From NCBI RefSeq assembly GCF_024198215.1, contig NZ_JAKCFA010000010.1, positions 124,001-188,000 on the forward strand: a DNA stretch of 64,000 nucleotides, read 5' to 3'. This DNA comes from Myxococcus qinghaiensis. GTDB lineage: Bacteria; Myxococcota; Myxococcia; Myxococcales; Myxococcaceae. Position 1 is the stretch's first letter. Each line of letters starts with the position of its first letter. Shown piece by piece: positions 34,588 to 46,173 of the stretch. The position numbers were made by a program, and so were the translations under genes. The notes under the pieces are model-generated. The model did not search any database. It was not told the DNA's origin and worked only from the letters and a program-made list of their open reading frames with translations.

Positions 34588-36231
34588 TCAACGGCCGGTG
34601 TAGATGCCGATGGCTCCCGGACGGGTGAGGGTGTTGGCGCCATCACGTGTGGCCCCGAAGGCCACCAGCACCACGCGCGAGTCACCCGTGCCCACCACCT
34701 GGATGTCCCAGATGGGCTGGCTGGCCAGTGCCCCCAGCGCCTTGTTGTGGGTGACGAAGGTGCCCTCGGTGTGGAGGCGCATCAGGCCCCGGCCCCAGCG
34801 ATGGCCAATCCACAGGCTGCCGTCGCGCGAGTCCCGCTCCAGCGAGGCCACGAAGCGCTCCGCTTCGCCCGTCAGTTCATGGTCCACCACCTGCCCTGCG
34901 TCGCTCAGCTTCGCCAGGCCCCACGCGAAGCTGGAGACCCAGACGGTGCCGTCCGGCATCAGGGCCAGGTCACTCACCACGTCGTCCTTGCGCTGCTCGG
35001 GCGTGGGGGCGGTGGGCTCGGCCACGGCATCGGGCCAGATGTCGATGCGGTTGGCGGTGTGTTTCTTCTCCTCGGACTGCTTGCGCGCGGCCTCGAAGTT
35101 CCAGGGGGCGCCGGTGTCCGCATGGCCCACGGCGTTGGTCATGATGCGGAAGCGCGAGCTGCGGATGGCGGTGCCCATCCACACGTCGCCGTCCGGCCGC
35201 ACCGCCACGCCCCACACATCCCCGGCGAGCCGGCTGTCCTCGTCCGTCTCGTCCGCGCCGTGCATCTGGATGGCGGGGTGGACGTGCTCCATGACGCCGA
35301 ACTTGCAGCGCTGGCGCAACTCGCGGTCCACCTCGTTGCCCTGGGAGTCATGGGACACGTACGCCCACGTGTTGGCGGCGCGGACCTCGGCGTTGGCGCA
35401 GGCCTCGCCGCCCTGGTAGTTCGCCTCGCCCCACGCGAGGCCGTGGTTGGCGGCGAACCAGAGGCCCTGGGTGGCCTTGTCCCAGACGATGCGGTTCACT
35501 GTGCAGAGCTTCTCGCGGTGGCCGTAGCCGGGCACCGAGTGCGCGGGCGAGTGGATGTCATAGTGGACGACGGACAAGGTGCCATCGACCCTCAACTCCA
35601 CGCGGTCCGCGTCGCCGCTCTTGTAGATGGCGGGGTCCTCGGGCTGGCCGGGGGGCTTGTAGAACTCGTTCTCGCAGTGGGGGCGACCCTGATAGCCGAC
35701 GAAGACGGTGCCCAGGGGGCCGCCCGTCACCGCCGTCACCTTGAGGTAGCGGTGCTCCGGCAGCGGGTCCTTGCCCTTCCACGCGGCCCAGGGATGCAGG
35801 CCGTCCGCCATGGTGAAGCATTGGAACGTGTTGGCGCCGGGGCGCAGCAGGCAGAGGCCCTCCTCGCCACCCGCGACCCAGATGTTGCCGCCCTCGTCCT
35901 GCGTGACGCCGAGCACCTCGCGCGGTCCGCCCTGCGCGGAGCCGAGGAAGCGCCAGCCGCTCGCATCCGGAGGCAGGGGAGGTCCGCTGGCCGGTCCGGC
36001 ATCGGGTGCACCGGCGTCCGGTGGGCCCGCGTCGTCAGGAGTGCCCGCGTCGGGAGGCTCACCGGCATCGGGTGCACCGGCGTCTTCATCGACAGGCGGC
36101 GTGCCCGAATCGGGAAGCTCCTCCTGGTCCTCGATGGGGGGCGCGCGGGTGTCCGCGCTGTCCTTGCAGCCGGCGAGCAAGAGCGCGCTCAGCAATCCCA
36201 GCCACCATCCGCCTCGTCCATGCCCGCACAT
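34588..36231 (-). CDS. Surface lipoprotein with propeller repeats (two-component-regulator-propeller-like)
   Basis: 547 residues. Lipobox L-L-L-A-G-C (Cys about 22). Residues ~40-85 are a linker of repeated P-D-A-G and G-A-P-D-A-G units. The rest holds repeats with G-N-I-W-V-A-G-G-E-E-G-L, G-L-W-F-A-A-N-H-G-L-A, G-D-V-W-M-G-T, G-T-V-W-V-S-S-F-A-W-G-L-A-K-L and G-S-L-W-I-G-H-R-W-G-R-G-L. The D/G-x-(I/L/V)-W-(V/I/F)-G/A core is that of Reg_prop beta-propeller blades. It is probably anchored at the cell surface. Same strand as glpK, 52 bases apart. Confidence 0.75.
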   Translation of the reverse strand: MCGHGRGGWWLGLLSALLLAGCKDSADTRAPPIEDQEELPDSGTPPVDEDAGAPDAGEPPDAGTPDDAGPPDAGAPDAGPASGPPLPPDASGWRFLGSAQGGPREVLGVTQDEGGNIWVAGGEEGLCLLRPGANTFQCFTMADGLHPWAAWKGKDPLPEHRYLKVTAVTGGPLGTVFVGYQGRPHCENEFYKPPGQPEDPAIYKSGDADRVELRVDGTLSVVHYDIHSPAHSVPGYGHREKLCTVNRIVWDKATQGLWFAANHGLAWGEANYQGGEACANAEVRAANTWAYVSHDSQGNEVDRELRQRCKFGVMEHVHPAIQMHGADETDEDSRLAGDVWGVAVRPDGDVWMGTAIRSSRFRIMTNAVGHADTGAPWNFEAARKQSEEKKHTANRIDIWPDAVAEPTAPTPEQRKDDVVSDLALMPDGTVWVSSFAWGLAKLSDAGQVVDHELTGEAERFVASLERDSRDGSLWIGHRWGRGLMRLHTEGTFVTHNKALGALASQPIWDIQVVGTGDSRVVLVAFGATRDGANTLTRPGAIGIYTGR

Positions 36232-36708
36232 GCTTGCTCCGCCTCTGACGTCCTTGGGCGAACGGCCCTCACGCGCCGGTGGCTCAAAGGCAAGTCAGGT
36301 GCCAGCGCATGGGAGGCGGGAATGGGGCGCGCCAGGGGCATGACAGGGAGAGACGAGGAGTGTGAGGAGGCGTCACGCTGCCCATGGAAGGAAATGCGCG
36401 GCCTCGCCCCGAGGTGGGGAACGGCGTCACGTGATGAGCAGCGCAAAGGGAGCTCAACCCGTTCCGTCCTCCGCGCTCCTCATGCCTGGGCCCGACGCTT
36501 CGTGCCTGGCACGGGCTGGTCTTCCGCCACGCGGCTCGATTTCGCCACCGTGAAGGGGTACCTCGGGGAGCTTGAGGTGGTCACCAGCCCGCTCGGGAAT
36601 GCCGCCGCCATCTGGAATCGCCAGGACCCGGACACGCGCATTCATTCCCTGTTTTCGGCCGTGTTCGAGTAGGCCCGTACGGGGGCTTGCCCTGTGCGGT
36701 GGGGGGGC
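36232..36708. other. 477-base region without a convincing gene
   Basis: The first part is probably the leader of the lipoprotein gene reading left. Around 36440-36672 a plus-strand frame with normal codon bias ends in A-A-A-I-W-N-R-Q-D-P-D-T-R-I-H-S-L-F-S-A-V-F-E and a TAG, but it has no good start and I do not recognise it. It may be the tail of a decayed gene. A truncated TetR gene follows on the other strand, so this looks like a worn junction. Confidence 0.35.
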
Positions 36709-37017
36709 TCACTCGAGGTTGGAGGCGCGCAAGCCAGGCATCAGGCAGAAGCGCACCATCGTGCACTCGATTTGATGCAGTCCCGCCGCCAGTGCACGGG
36801 CGGTCGCCCGGGGGTTGGGGACGGTGAAGGCTCTCCTGACCCTGCCTTCCTCGAAGATGGCCTCCAGCAGCGCGAGCTCGCGAGCCCGGGGGCCAGCGAG
36901 GCACGGCTCGACGAGGGGAAGGATGTCGCGGAGCGCCGCGGTCGTCATGCGCAAGTCACGAATCATCCGCTCCACCATCCCCTGACGTCTGGGAATCATC
37001 GACACGACGGTCATCAT
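36709..37017 (-). pseudogene. TetR-family regulator fragment lacking the DNA-binding domain
   Basis: 102 residues. A-R-E-L-A-L-L-E-A-I-F-E-E-G-R-V-R-R-A-F-T-V-P-N-P-R-A-T-A-R lines up with the ligand-binding half of the TetR protein at 44417-45016 (A-I-L-A-R-V-I-E-D-G-V-A-Q-R-A-F-S-V-S-D-P-P). Nothing resembling a helix-turn-helix lies before it; instead the Omp85-like gene stop is 22 bases upstream. It is therefore the back half of a second regulator at the tail of the efflux operon. It could be dead, or it could dimerise with the full TetR and weaken it. Confidence 0.65.
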
Positions 37018-37038
37018 GGGAGCGCGCTCCGAAGGCCG

Positions 37039-38382
37039 TTAGAAACCGAAGCCCACCGCCACCGAGGTCACCACGTCGCATGACAGCGGGTCCCTGGCCA
37101 GCTCGACGCCGACGGCGGGAATGGCCACTTCGCGGACGTAGGCACGGACGCCCACGCCGGGGGAGACGTACTTGAGCAACGAGTTCCGCCACTCCACCCG
37201 GCCGACATCCACGAAGGCATGCGCGGTGAGGGTCAGCATGCTGGGACTCCAGAGCGGCACCAGGTACTCCAACGTCGCCGAGCTGGCCGTCTCCGCCCAC
37301 AGGGTTCCAGCGGCGAAGCCCCGGCTCCCCGTGCGGCTTCCCAGGAGCTGCGCGTCCAGGAACGCGTCTCCTCGTGTCTGCCCGTGCTGGGCCGTCAAGG
37401 TCAGCGCGTGGTTTCCAAAGACAGGCAGCGTGTAGCTCGCGAACAGCGACACCTGACGCAGCTCGCGAGAAGAGCCGAGGAAGCCCAGGCCCTCACGGTA
37501 GAGCGCCCGGGCCACCAGTCCCTCGTTGAAGTAGAAGTGGAAGTCCTGGCCCAGGTACTCCGCCGAGACGCTCACCCCGTGCACCTCTCCGCGCTGGGGC
37601 GTCTCCAGGCCCTCTGTCAAAGCCAGGGGCTTGTTGATGAGGGAGAACCACCCCGCGCCGACATTCAGCTCCGGCGTCACCTGGTAGCCGAGCGTCCCCG
37701 CGATGTCGAAGCGCCTGTCCGTGTACGTGTCCTTGATGACGTCCCGGACGTGGCGCTCCCTGTCTGTCTTGGCGAACTGGAACGAGAGGAGGCCCGTCCA
37801 CTGGCTGCCTCCGATGCTCGGGTCCCGGTACATAGAGAACAGGGTGCCGCCCCGGTTGCCCCACATGCCTCCGCCCACCAGTGTCTTGCGCAGCCCGAAC
37901 AGGTTGCTCTCGACGGCGAAGACACCTGCCTGCCACTGCCCCTTGCCCGAGGAGAAGACGGGGATGGGCAGCAGCGTCCAGCGCTCCTCCACCGTGACTT
38001 GAAGGCGCACGCCCTCGCCCTCGGGACGTGTCAGCACCTCCACGCCCTTGAAGAGCTGGAGATTGAGCACCCTGCGCTTCAGCTCGGCGGCGTCCCCGGT
38101 GGTGAGCACATCGCCCGGGGCCATGCGCATGGCCCTGAGGATGACGGACTCCCGGGTGCGGGTGTTGCCCTGGATGTCGATGCGCTCGATGCGCCCCGTC
38201 AGCATCGCCGGCGGTGGCGCCGAGGCTTCAATCGTCACCTCACCAGCCAGTGGCGCGGAGCCAGGACTCGGCGGGGGCTTCACGTCCTGCGCCCGACTGA
38301 GGAGTGGGAGCCCGACGGCATGCAGCACGGCGAGGAGCCGGGCGTGATGCAGTGACGCATTCAGCGTGGAGACGTTCTTCAT
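37039..38382 (-). CDS. Omp85/BamA-like outer-membrane protein with one POTRA-like domain
   Basis: 447 residues. After a signal peptide, residues ~60-125 form a POTRA-like domain (I-E-R-I-D-I-Q-G-N-T-R-T-R-E-S-V-I-L-R-A-M, then L-K-R-R-V-L-N-L-Q-L-F-K-G-V-E-V). The remainder is a 12-16 strand barrel with G-F/V-R loops (G-S-R-T-G-S-R-G-F-A-A-G-T) and a terminal V-A-V-G-F-G-F. Full BamA has five POTRA domains; this is a short surface-antigen type. It lies 19 bases after the tolC-like gene in the same direction, so it belongs to the efflux operon, which is unusual. Its role there is unknown. Confidence 0.8.
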   Translation of the reverse strand: MKNVSTLNASLHHARLLAVLHAVGLPLLSRAQDVKPPPSPGSAPLAGEVTIEASAPPPAMLTGRIERIDIQGNTRTRESVILRAMRMAPGDVLTTGDAAELKRRVLNLQLFKGVEVLTRPEGEGVRLQVTVEERWTLLPIPVFSSGKGQWQAGVFAVESNLFGLRKTLVGGGMWGNRGGTLFSMYRDPSIGGSQWTGLLSFQFAKTDRERHVRDVIKDTYTDRRFDIAGTLGYQVTPELNVGAGWFSLINKPLALTEGLETPQRGEVHGVSVSAEYLGQDFHFYFNEGLVARALYREGLGFLGSSRELRQVSLFASYTLPVFGNHALTLTAQHGQTRGDAFLDAQLLGSRTGSRGFAAGTLWAETASSATLEYLVPLWSPSMLTLTAHAFVDVGRVEWRNSLLKYVSPGVGVRAYVREVAIPAVGVELARDPLSCDVVTSVAVGFGF

Positions 38383-38401
38383 GGCGTTCGATGCGTAGCG
38401 G

Positions 38402-39853
38402 CTACTGCACGGGCGCCAGGGAGTTGCCGGTGGGGTCGAAGAGGCCCGTCGCGCGAGCCAGGGCAAGGCGTGACAGCTGCACGTTGAGCGCCTCCGTCAC
38501 GGCGGACATCTGGGCGCTCGCGAGCGTCGCGTTGACGTCCGTCACCTGGAGGTACGTCGTGGCGCCCGCGTCGAAGCTCTGCTTCGCCAGTCGCGCGCTC
38601 TCCCACGCGAGCTTCACCCGCTCCTCGGCCGTGCTGAGGTTGACCTCCGCGCTCTCCAGCTCGCTGCGAGCCTTGCGGACCTCGTCGCGAATCTTCTCCT
38701 CGGTGCCACGCAGGTTGGCGCTCGCCTCGGCGATTTTTCCCGAGGACTCCCGCAGGTTGGCCTCGCGCAGCCCGCCGTCGAACAGGTTCCACGACAGGGC
38801 CAGTCCCGCTGTCCACGTGGACGCCACGCCGGTGAGGCCCGCGGTGTTGCTCGTCGAGACGTTGCCCGTGGCATGCAGGCTGGGGAGGTACTCCATGACG
38901 ACCTGCTTGCGACCGCCGCGCGCCAGGTCCACGTTGAGGCGCGCCGCCGAGGCATCCGGCCGCCGGTCCAGGGCCGTCTTCTCGGCGGAGGCCGCATCCC
39001 CTGCCTCGGCGGGGAGTGGCACGGCCGTCTCCTTGGGAGGCGCCACGTCGAAGTCCACCGGCCGAGCGAGGAGCGCGGCCAGCGAGCTCTTCGCCGTCGC
39101 ATAGGCGTTGCGGCTCCGCACCACCTCCTGCTCGGCCTGCTTGCGGTCCAGCGTCGCGCGCAGCAGCGCCAGCCGCTCCACGTCACCCACCTCGAAGCGA
39201 TTCTGGGCGTCGCGCTCGAAGCCGCGACGGACCTCCAGGAGCTGCTCCTGCACCGCCATGGCTTCCCGCAGGCTCGCGGCGCCGAGGTAGGCCTGGGCCA
39301 CCGAGAAGAGAATCTCGCGGCGCGAGTTCTCCGCCGTCAGTCCCGCCACCTTCTCGCCCAGGTAGGCATTCTTGATGGCGGGCCACAGCGTGGGGACAAT
39401 CAGGGCCTGTCGCGCGGAGACCTGCCCGGCGAGCTGGTCCTGCTTCTGCAAGGTGATGGGGTCCGGAGCGCCAGGCAGCGCGAACGTCAGCTCCTTCGGA
39501 TTGCGGATGTACGAGCCGCTCGCGGTGACGCTGGGGAGGTAGCCGGACCACGCCTTGTTGCCCAGCTCCTTGGACTGCTGGAGCCGCGCACGTGCGGCAT
39601 CGAGGCTGGGGCTCTGCTTCTCCGCGAGGGCAATGGCCTCCTCCAGGGTGAGCAGCGGAAGCGAGTTCGCCTTCGTGCCAGACGCGGGCAGCGGCACGCC
39701 GGAGTCGCTGGTGGCCGGCTGGGACCCCGCGTCCCGCACGGGTGTGTCGCTGGTGGCGGGAGCCGGATGGGAAGTGGGGGTGTGTCCAGGCGTGGAGGAG
39801 ACGCTGGGAGCCTGCGTCAGCAGGACACTGGTGATGAGCGCATGGAGGAGCAT
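38402..39853 (-). CDS. TolC-family outer-membrane efflux channel
   Basis: 483 residues from the ATG at 39853 (GTG at 39892 is also in frame). After a signal sequence and an unusual ~60-residue Pro/Thr/Ser stretch come two OEP repeats of long coiled-coil helices: L-T-L-E-E-A-I-A-L-A-E-K-Q-S-P-S-L at the start of repeat 1, and the second near D-L-A-R-G-G-R-K-Q, ending with Y-L-Q-V-T-D-V-N-A-T-L. It forms the outer duct of the tripartite pump with the RND and membrane-fusion proteins encoded upstream. Confidence 0.9.
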   Translation of the reverse strand: MLLHALITSVLLTQAPSVSSTPGHTPTSHPAPATSDTPVRDAGSQPATSDSGVPLPASGTKANSLPLLTLEEAIALAEKQSPSLDAARARLQQSKELGNKAWSGYLPSVTASGSYIRNPKELTFALPGAPDPITLQKQDQLAGQVSARQALIVPTLWPAIKNAYLGEKVAGLTAENSRREILFSVAQAYLGAASLREAMAVQEQLLEVRRGFERDAQNRFEVGDVERLALLRATLDRKQAEQEVVRSRNAYATAKSSLAALLARPVDFDVAPPKETAVPLPAEAGDAASAEKTALDRRPDASAARLNVDLARGGRKQVVMEYLPSLHATGNVSTSNTAGLTGVASTWTAGLALSWNLFDGGLREANLRESSGKIAEASANLRGTEEKIRDEVRKARSELESAEVNLSTAEERVKLAWESARLAKQSFDAGATTYLQVTDVNATLASAQMSAVTEALNVQLSRLALARATGLFDPTGNSLAPVQ

Positions 39854-40012
39854 GGTGGAGACCGAGGTGGATGCGTCAGGAGCAGCGGACACACGAGGTG
39901 CGTCGCGGTCCCTTGAGAGGACCGGAGCGTCGACCTCGTGAATCAGGTGGAAGGGGGCGGACCCGAGGGTGTGGTTCTCGGGTCCGCCTTCAGCGGGGCG
40001 TGGGCGCGTGTC

Positions 40013-43132
<3,120 letters not shown>

Positions 43133-43171
43133 GGCAGTGGCGCTCGTCGAAGAAGGGAGGGAGGAGAAGGG

Positions 43172-44284
43172 CTACTGCACGACCTGGAGCGCGACGCCGT
43201 TCTGGAGCGGCAGGCTGGCGTCGGCGACGACGCTCTCCTCGTGGCCGAGCCCATGGACGACGCGCACGAAGCCGGGCAGCACGCGCTCCACCTTGACGTC
43301 ACGGCGCTGCGCCTTGCCGTCCTGGACCACCCAGACAAAACCCTGCTGGCCCTTGGAGTTGACGGCCTGCGAGGGGAGGAAGACCCCCGCCTGTCCCGGC
43401 GCGTCGTCGGTGGCCATCATGTTGGAGAAGTCCAGCTCCACCAGGGCGCCCGCGCGCAGCTTCGCCCCATCGTCCTTCGTGGGCAGCACATCCGCGAGCA
43501 CCTCCACGGTGCGCGTCTGCGAGTCGATGACGGCGCCGAGGCTCCGCACCTTCGCCTCGAAGGGCGCACCGGAGGGGTTGAGCGTGCCCTTGACGATGGT
43601 GCCCACCTTCACGCGGTCCACGAAGGCCTCGGGCACCGGCGCGCGCACCTCAAGCGCCTGTGGGTTGACGAGGCCGAAGATGGCCGTGCCCGGAGTCACG
43701 TAGTCGCCCTCGTTGCGGCTGCGCGTGGTGATGACGCCGTCGAAGGGCGCGGTGAGGGTGGCGTCGCGCAGCGCCTCCTGTGCGCTGGCGAGGACCGCCG
43801 CGGCCTGCTCGGCCTGGGCCTGCGCCTGGCGGTAGCCCACTTCGGCCTTGTCGAGCGAGGCGCGCGCGAGGCTGCCCGACTGCGCCAGCGTCCGAGCCCG
43901 CTCCACCTCTGTCTTCGCGCCCTCCAGCGCCGCTTCAGCCGCGGCCTTGGCGGCGCGGGCCTGGTTGGCGGTGAGGCGCGCGTTGGAGGTGTCGAGCTGC
44001 GCGAGCACCTGGCCACGCTTCACCGCGTCGCCCGCATTCACGGTGACTTTGGTGAGGGTGCCGGAGGCCTCCGCGCTCAGCGTCGCCTCCTGCTTGGCGC
44101 GCACGCTGCCGGTGGCCTGAAGGACGCTCGCCTCCAGCTTCGTGGCTGGCGTGACGGCCTTGACGCCCACGGGCTTCTGCGCGGCCTGCGCCGAGGGAGG
44201 GGGCGCCACGGGCTTGCTTCCGCCGCCACACGCACCCGCCACCACGGCCACCACCACCACTGCTGCCTTCCAGGTCGTCTTCAT
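43172..44284 (-). CDS. RND membrane-fusion protein (periplasmic adaptor lipoprotein)
   Basis: 370 residues from the ATG at 44284. Lipobox V-A-G-A-C (Cys 19), then a barrel-sandwich half (G-T-L-T-K-V-T-V-N-A-G-D-A-V-K-R-G-Q-V-L-A-Q-L-D), an alpha-hairpin of about 75 residues (R-L-T-A-N-Q-A-R to L-R-D-A-T), the second half (A-P-F-D-G-V-I-T-T-R) and beta-barrel plus membrane-proximal domains. It bridges RND pump and TolC channel. An inverted repeat like the TetR operator lies 54 bases upstream. Confidence 0.93.
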   Translation of the reverse strand: MKTTWKAAVVVVAVVAGACGGGSKPVAPPPSAQAAQKPVGVKAVTPATKLEASVLQATGSVRAKQEATLSAEASGTLTKVTVNAGDAVKRGQVLAQLDTSNARLTANQARAAKAAAEAALEGAKTEVERARTLAQSGSLARASLDKAEVGYRQAQAQAEQAAAVLASAQEALRDATLTAPFDGVITTRSRNEGDYVTPGTAIFGLVNPQALEVRAPVPEAFVDRVKVGTIVKGTLNPSGAPFEAKVRSLGAVIDSQTRTVEVLADVLPTKDDGAKLRAGALVELDFSNMMATDDAPGQAGVFLPSQAVNSKGQQGFVWVVQDGKAQRRDVKVERVLPGFVRVVHGLGHEESVVADASLPLQNGVALQVVQ

Positions 44285-44337
44285 CGCTGCGTTCCTCGTC
44301 GTGGGGCCGGGGACTTCATGGAGCTTCCGGCACTGAA

Positions 44338-44362
44338 TGACTGATTTGGTTTTCTGGTCAGT
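44338..44362. promoter_or_regulatory. Putative TetR operator 1 (efflux operon)
   Basis: A 25-base site starting TGACTGA and ending GGTCAGT, with GACTGA and TCAGTC as a perfect outer inverted repeat (the latter ends one base further on). By hand count 17 of 25 bases match the site at 45017-45041. It lies between the regulator gene and the MFP start, where it could block transcription of the pump genes. Confidence 0.65.
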
Positions 44363-44416
44363 CCCGGGCAAACGAACACCCCAACCCTCCGGGCACGGAG
44401 TGGGGCCCGTGGGGTG

Positions 44417-45016
44417 TCAGCTCATGGGGGGCTTGGAGGCGGGTGAGGCCAGGAGGCCGCGGATGAAGATCTCGAAGGTGGCGTCCAGGGCTTGGAGCGT
44501 CAGGGGAGAGGTCTCCTGGGTCATCAGCCTGGGGACGAGCATCACGATGAGCTCCACGAAGCCGCGCGCCGCCAGTGGGGGGTCGCTGACGGAGAAGGCC
44601 CTCTGCGCCACCCCGTCCTCGATGACGCGCGCCAGGATGGCCGCGTCTGCCTCCTGCATCTGGGGCACGAGGTGCATCACCTGGGTACCCAGCTCGAAGA
44701 GCGTGGCCATTTCGAGGCGCTCCCCGTCGGGCTTGCGGACGCTCTGCTCCAGCTTGCAGCGGATGTAGGCGCGGACCTGGGCCTCGGGCGTCGTGGCGCG
44801 CTGGACGCTCGCCTTGAGCTCGGCGAGGCTCATCTCGTGGGATTGCCGGACAATCGCCTCGAACAGCGCTTCCTTGCTCTCGAAGTGCAGGTAGATGCTG
44901 CCCTTGCCGACGCCCGCGCGTTTGGCGATGTCCTCCACCGAGGCCTTCTTGAAGCCGAACCGGGCGAAGACTTCGCCGGCGGCCTTGAGGATGGCGATGC
45001 GCGGGTCGGAACTCAT
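44417..45016 (-). CDS. TetR/AcrR-family repressor of the efflux operon
   Basis: 199 residues. The N-terminal helix-turn-helix is classic: I-L-K-A-A-G-E-V-F-A-R-F-G-F-K-K-A-S-V-E then D-I-A-K-R-A-G-V-G-K-G-S-I-Y-L-H-F. The rest is a ligand-binding helical bundle. It is the first gene of a run that continues with the MFP, RND and TolC genes in the same direction. The start at 45016 directly abuts an operator-like site, so autorepression is likely. An HTH-less relative ends the same gene run at 36709. Confidence 0.92.
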   Translation of the reverse strand: MSSDPRIAILKAAGEVFARFGFKKASVEDIAKRAGVGKGSIYLHFESKEALFEAIVRQSHEMSLAELKASVQRATTPEAQVRAYIRCKLEQSVRKPDGERLEMATLFELGTQVMHLVPQMQEADAAILARVIEDGVAQRAFSVSDPPLAARGFVELIVMLVPRLMTQETSPLTLQALDATFEIFIRGLLASPASKPPMS

Positions 45017-45041
45017 TGACCAAGATGGTAATTCGGTCAGT
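45017..45041. promoter_or_regulatory. Putative TetR operator 2 (regulator promoter)
   Basis: A 25-base site starting TGACC and ending GGTCAGT, directly before the tetR-like start codon. TGACC and GGTCA are inverted. It shares 17 of 25 positions with operator 1, including TGAC, ATGGT-like centre bases and GGTCAGT. Confidence 0.65.
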
Positions 45042-45224
45042 GGGTCATCACAAGTCTTCGTTCGAGGAAGTCCGTGTGCCGCATGCACCCACCCGGGCGG
45101 TCTTCAGGGGGCTTGTCTGGCAGGTCGCTTGGGGTGGGGGCGTCTTACGGGGAAGGGGAGGACGCTCCGGGCGACGCGGGCGCCATCCTCGGCGAGCAGC
45201 TCCATGGCGCGGCGGGCGCATGGC

Positions 45225-46091
45225 TCAGGAGGGCTTGGAGTTGGAGTGGTCGGTGGTCTTGCTGAGGAGGTAGCCGCCGTGGCTGATGGCGAGCAGGGCG
45301 ACGAGGCCTTCGGAGAGCTCTGGGAGGCTGGTGAGGGAGCCGCGTCGGATGGCCATGGAGATGTCGACGAAGTAGCTCACCGCGGCGATGGCGGTGAAAT
45401 AGAACATCTGCACCTTGGCGAGGTCGATTTGCGCGGTGTTGCCGACCTCGTCGCCCTGGAACATGTCTGAGATTCGAGCGTCCTGGATGCCTTTGTTGGC
45501 GTAGAGGGCGCCCTGGCAGTGGGCGTGGATGTCGTCGGGGCTCTCGGAGAGCTGGGCGGCGGTGGATGCGACGGCCCTGGCGTCAGGCGTCTTGGAGCGC
45601 TTGCCGCTGAGCAGCAGGGGTGTGCCGAGCAGGGAGGTGGATGAGATGCCCATGGCCCACCAGAGCTCCTGGGGGATGGCGACGTCGACGGCATTGGGGG
45701 TGTTTGTCTTCGCGCGGGCGATGACCATGGTCATGTAGCCGGCGATGACGATGACGGTCCAGGTGACGGCCTGGAAGCGAGACAGGCTCATGATGTTGCG
45801 TTCGCTGATGAGGATGCCGAAGGGAGTTCCGGTGATGCTCTGTCCGAGCACGGCGAGGAAGGCGAGCAGCACGGCGGACGCGGCGATGTAGTTCCAGCCC
45901 GGGGCGACGAACCACGCCACCGCGACGCTGAGCAGCGGCAGCGCGGTGGTGAGCAGCATCAGTCGCTGGTTTTGTGGGAGGGGGACGGGAGTGACGGCCC
46001 CTGTCTCCGGAGGCGCGGGATGCACCTCGACCTGCTCAATGGCGACGGCGGACATTCGAGGACTGGCGCTCGCTTCACTGTCATGACTCAT
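45225..46091 (-). CDS. Hypothetical membrane protein with five predicted helices
   Basis: 288 residues from the ATG at 46091. A Pro/Glu-rich cytoplasmic head of about 45 residues is followed by helices near 47-65, 70-88 and 108-130, another near 145-160, a ~60-residue soluble loop (H-A-H-C-Q-G-A-L-Y-A-N-K-G-I-Q-D-A-R), and two final helices. Nothing matches a family I know. It may have an enzymatic or sensing loop, but that is a guess. About 180 bases without a gene separate it from the TetR promoter. Confidence 0.65.
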   Translation of the reverse strand: MSHDSEASASPRMSAVAIEQVEVHPAPPETGAVTPVPLPQNQRLMLLTTALPLLSVAVAWFVAPGWNYIAASAVLLAFLAVLGQSITGTPFGILISERNIMSLSRFQAVTWTVIVIAGYMTMVIARAKTNTPNAVDVAIPQELWWAMGISSTSLLGTPLLLSGKRSKTPDARAVASTAAQLSESPDDIHAHCQGALYANKGIQDARISDMFQGDEVGNTAQIDLAKVQMFYFTAIAAVSYFVDISMAIRRGSLTSLPELSEGLVALLAISHGGYLLSKTTDHSNSKPS

Positions 46092-46173
46092 GACACCCCC
46101 CCAGGTGAGGGGTGAAGCATAGGCTTTCTTCCAGCCTCGCCGCCAAGGGCACACTGAAATCAGACTGCCGTGG

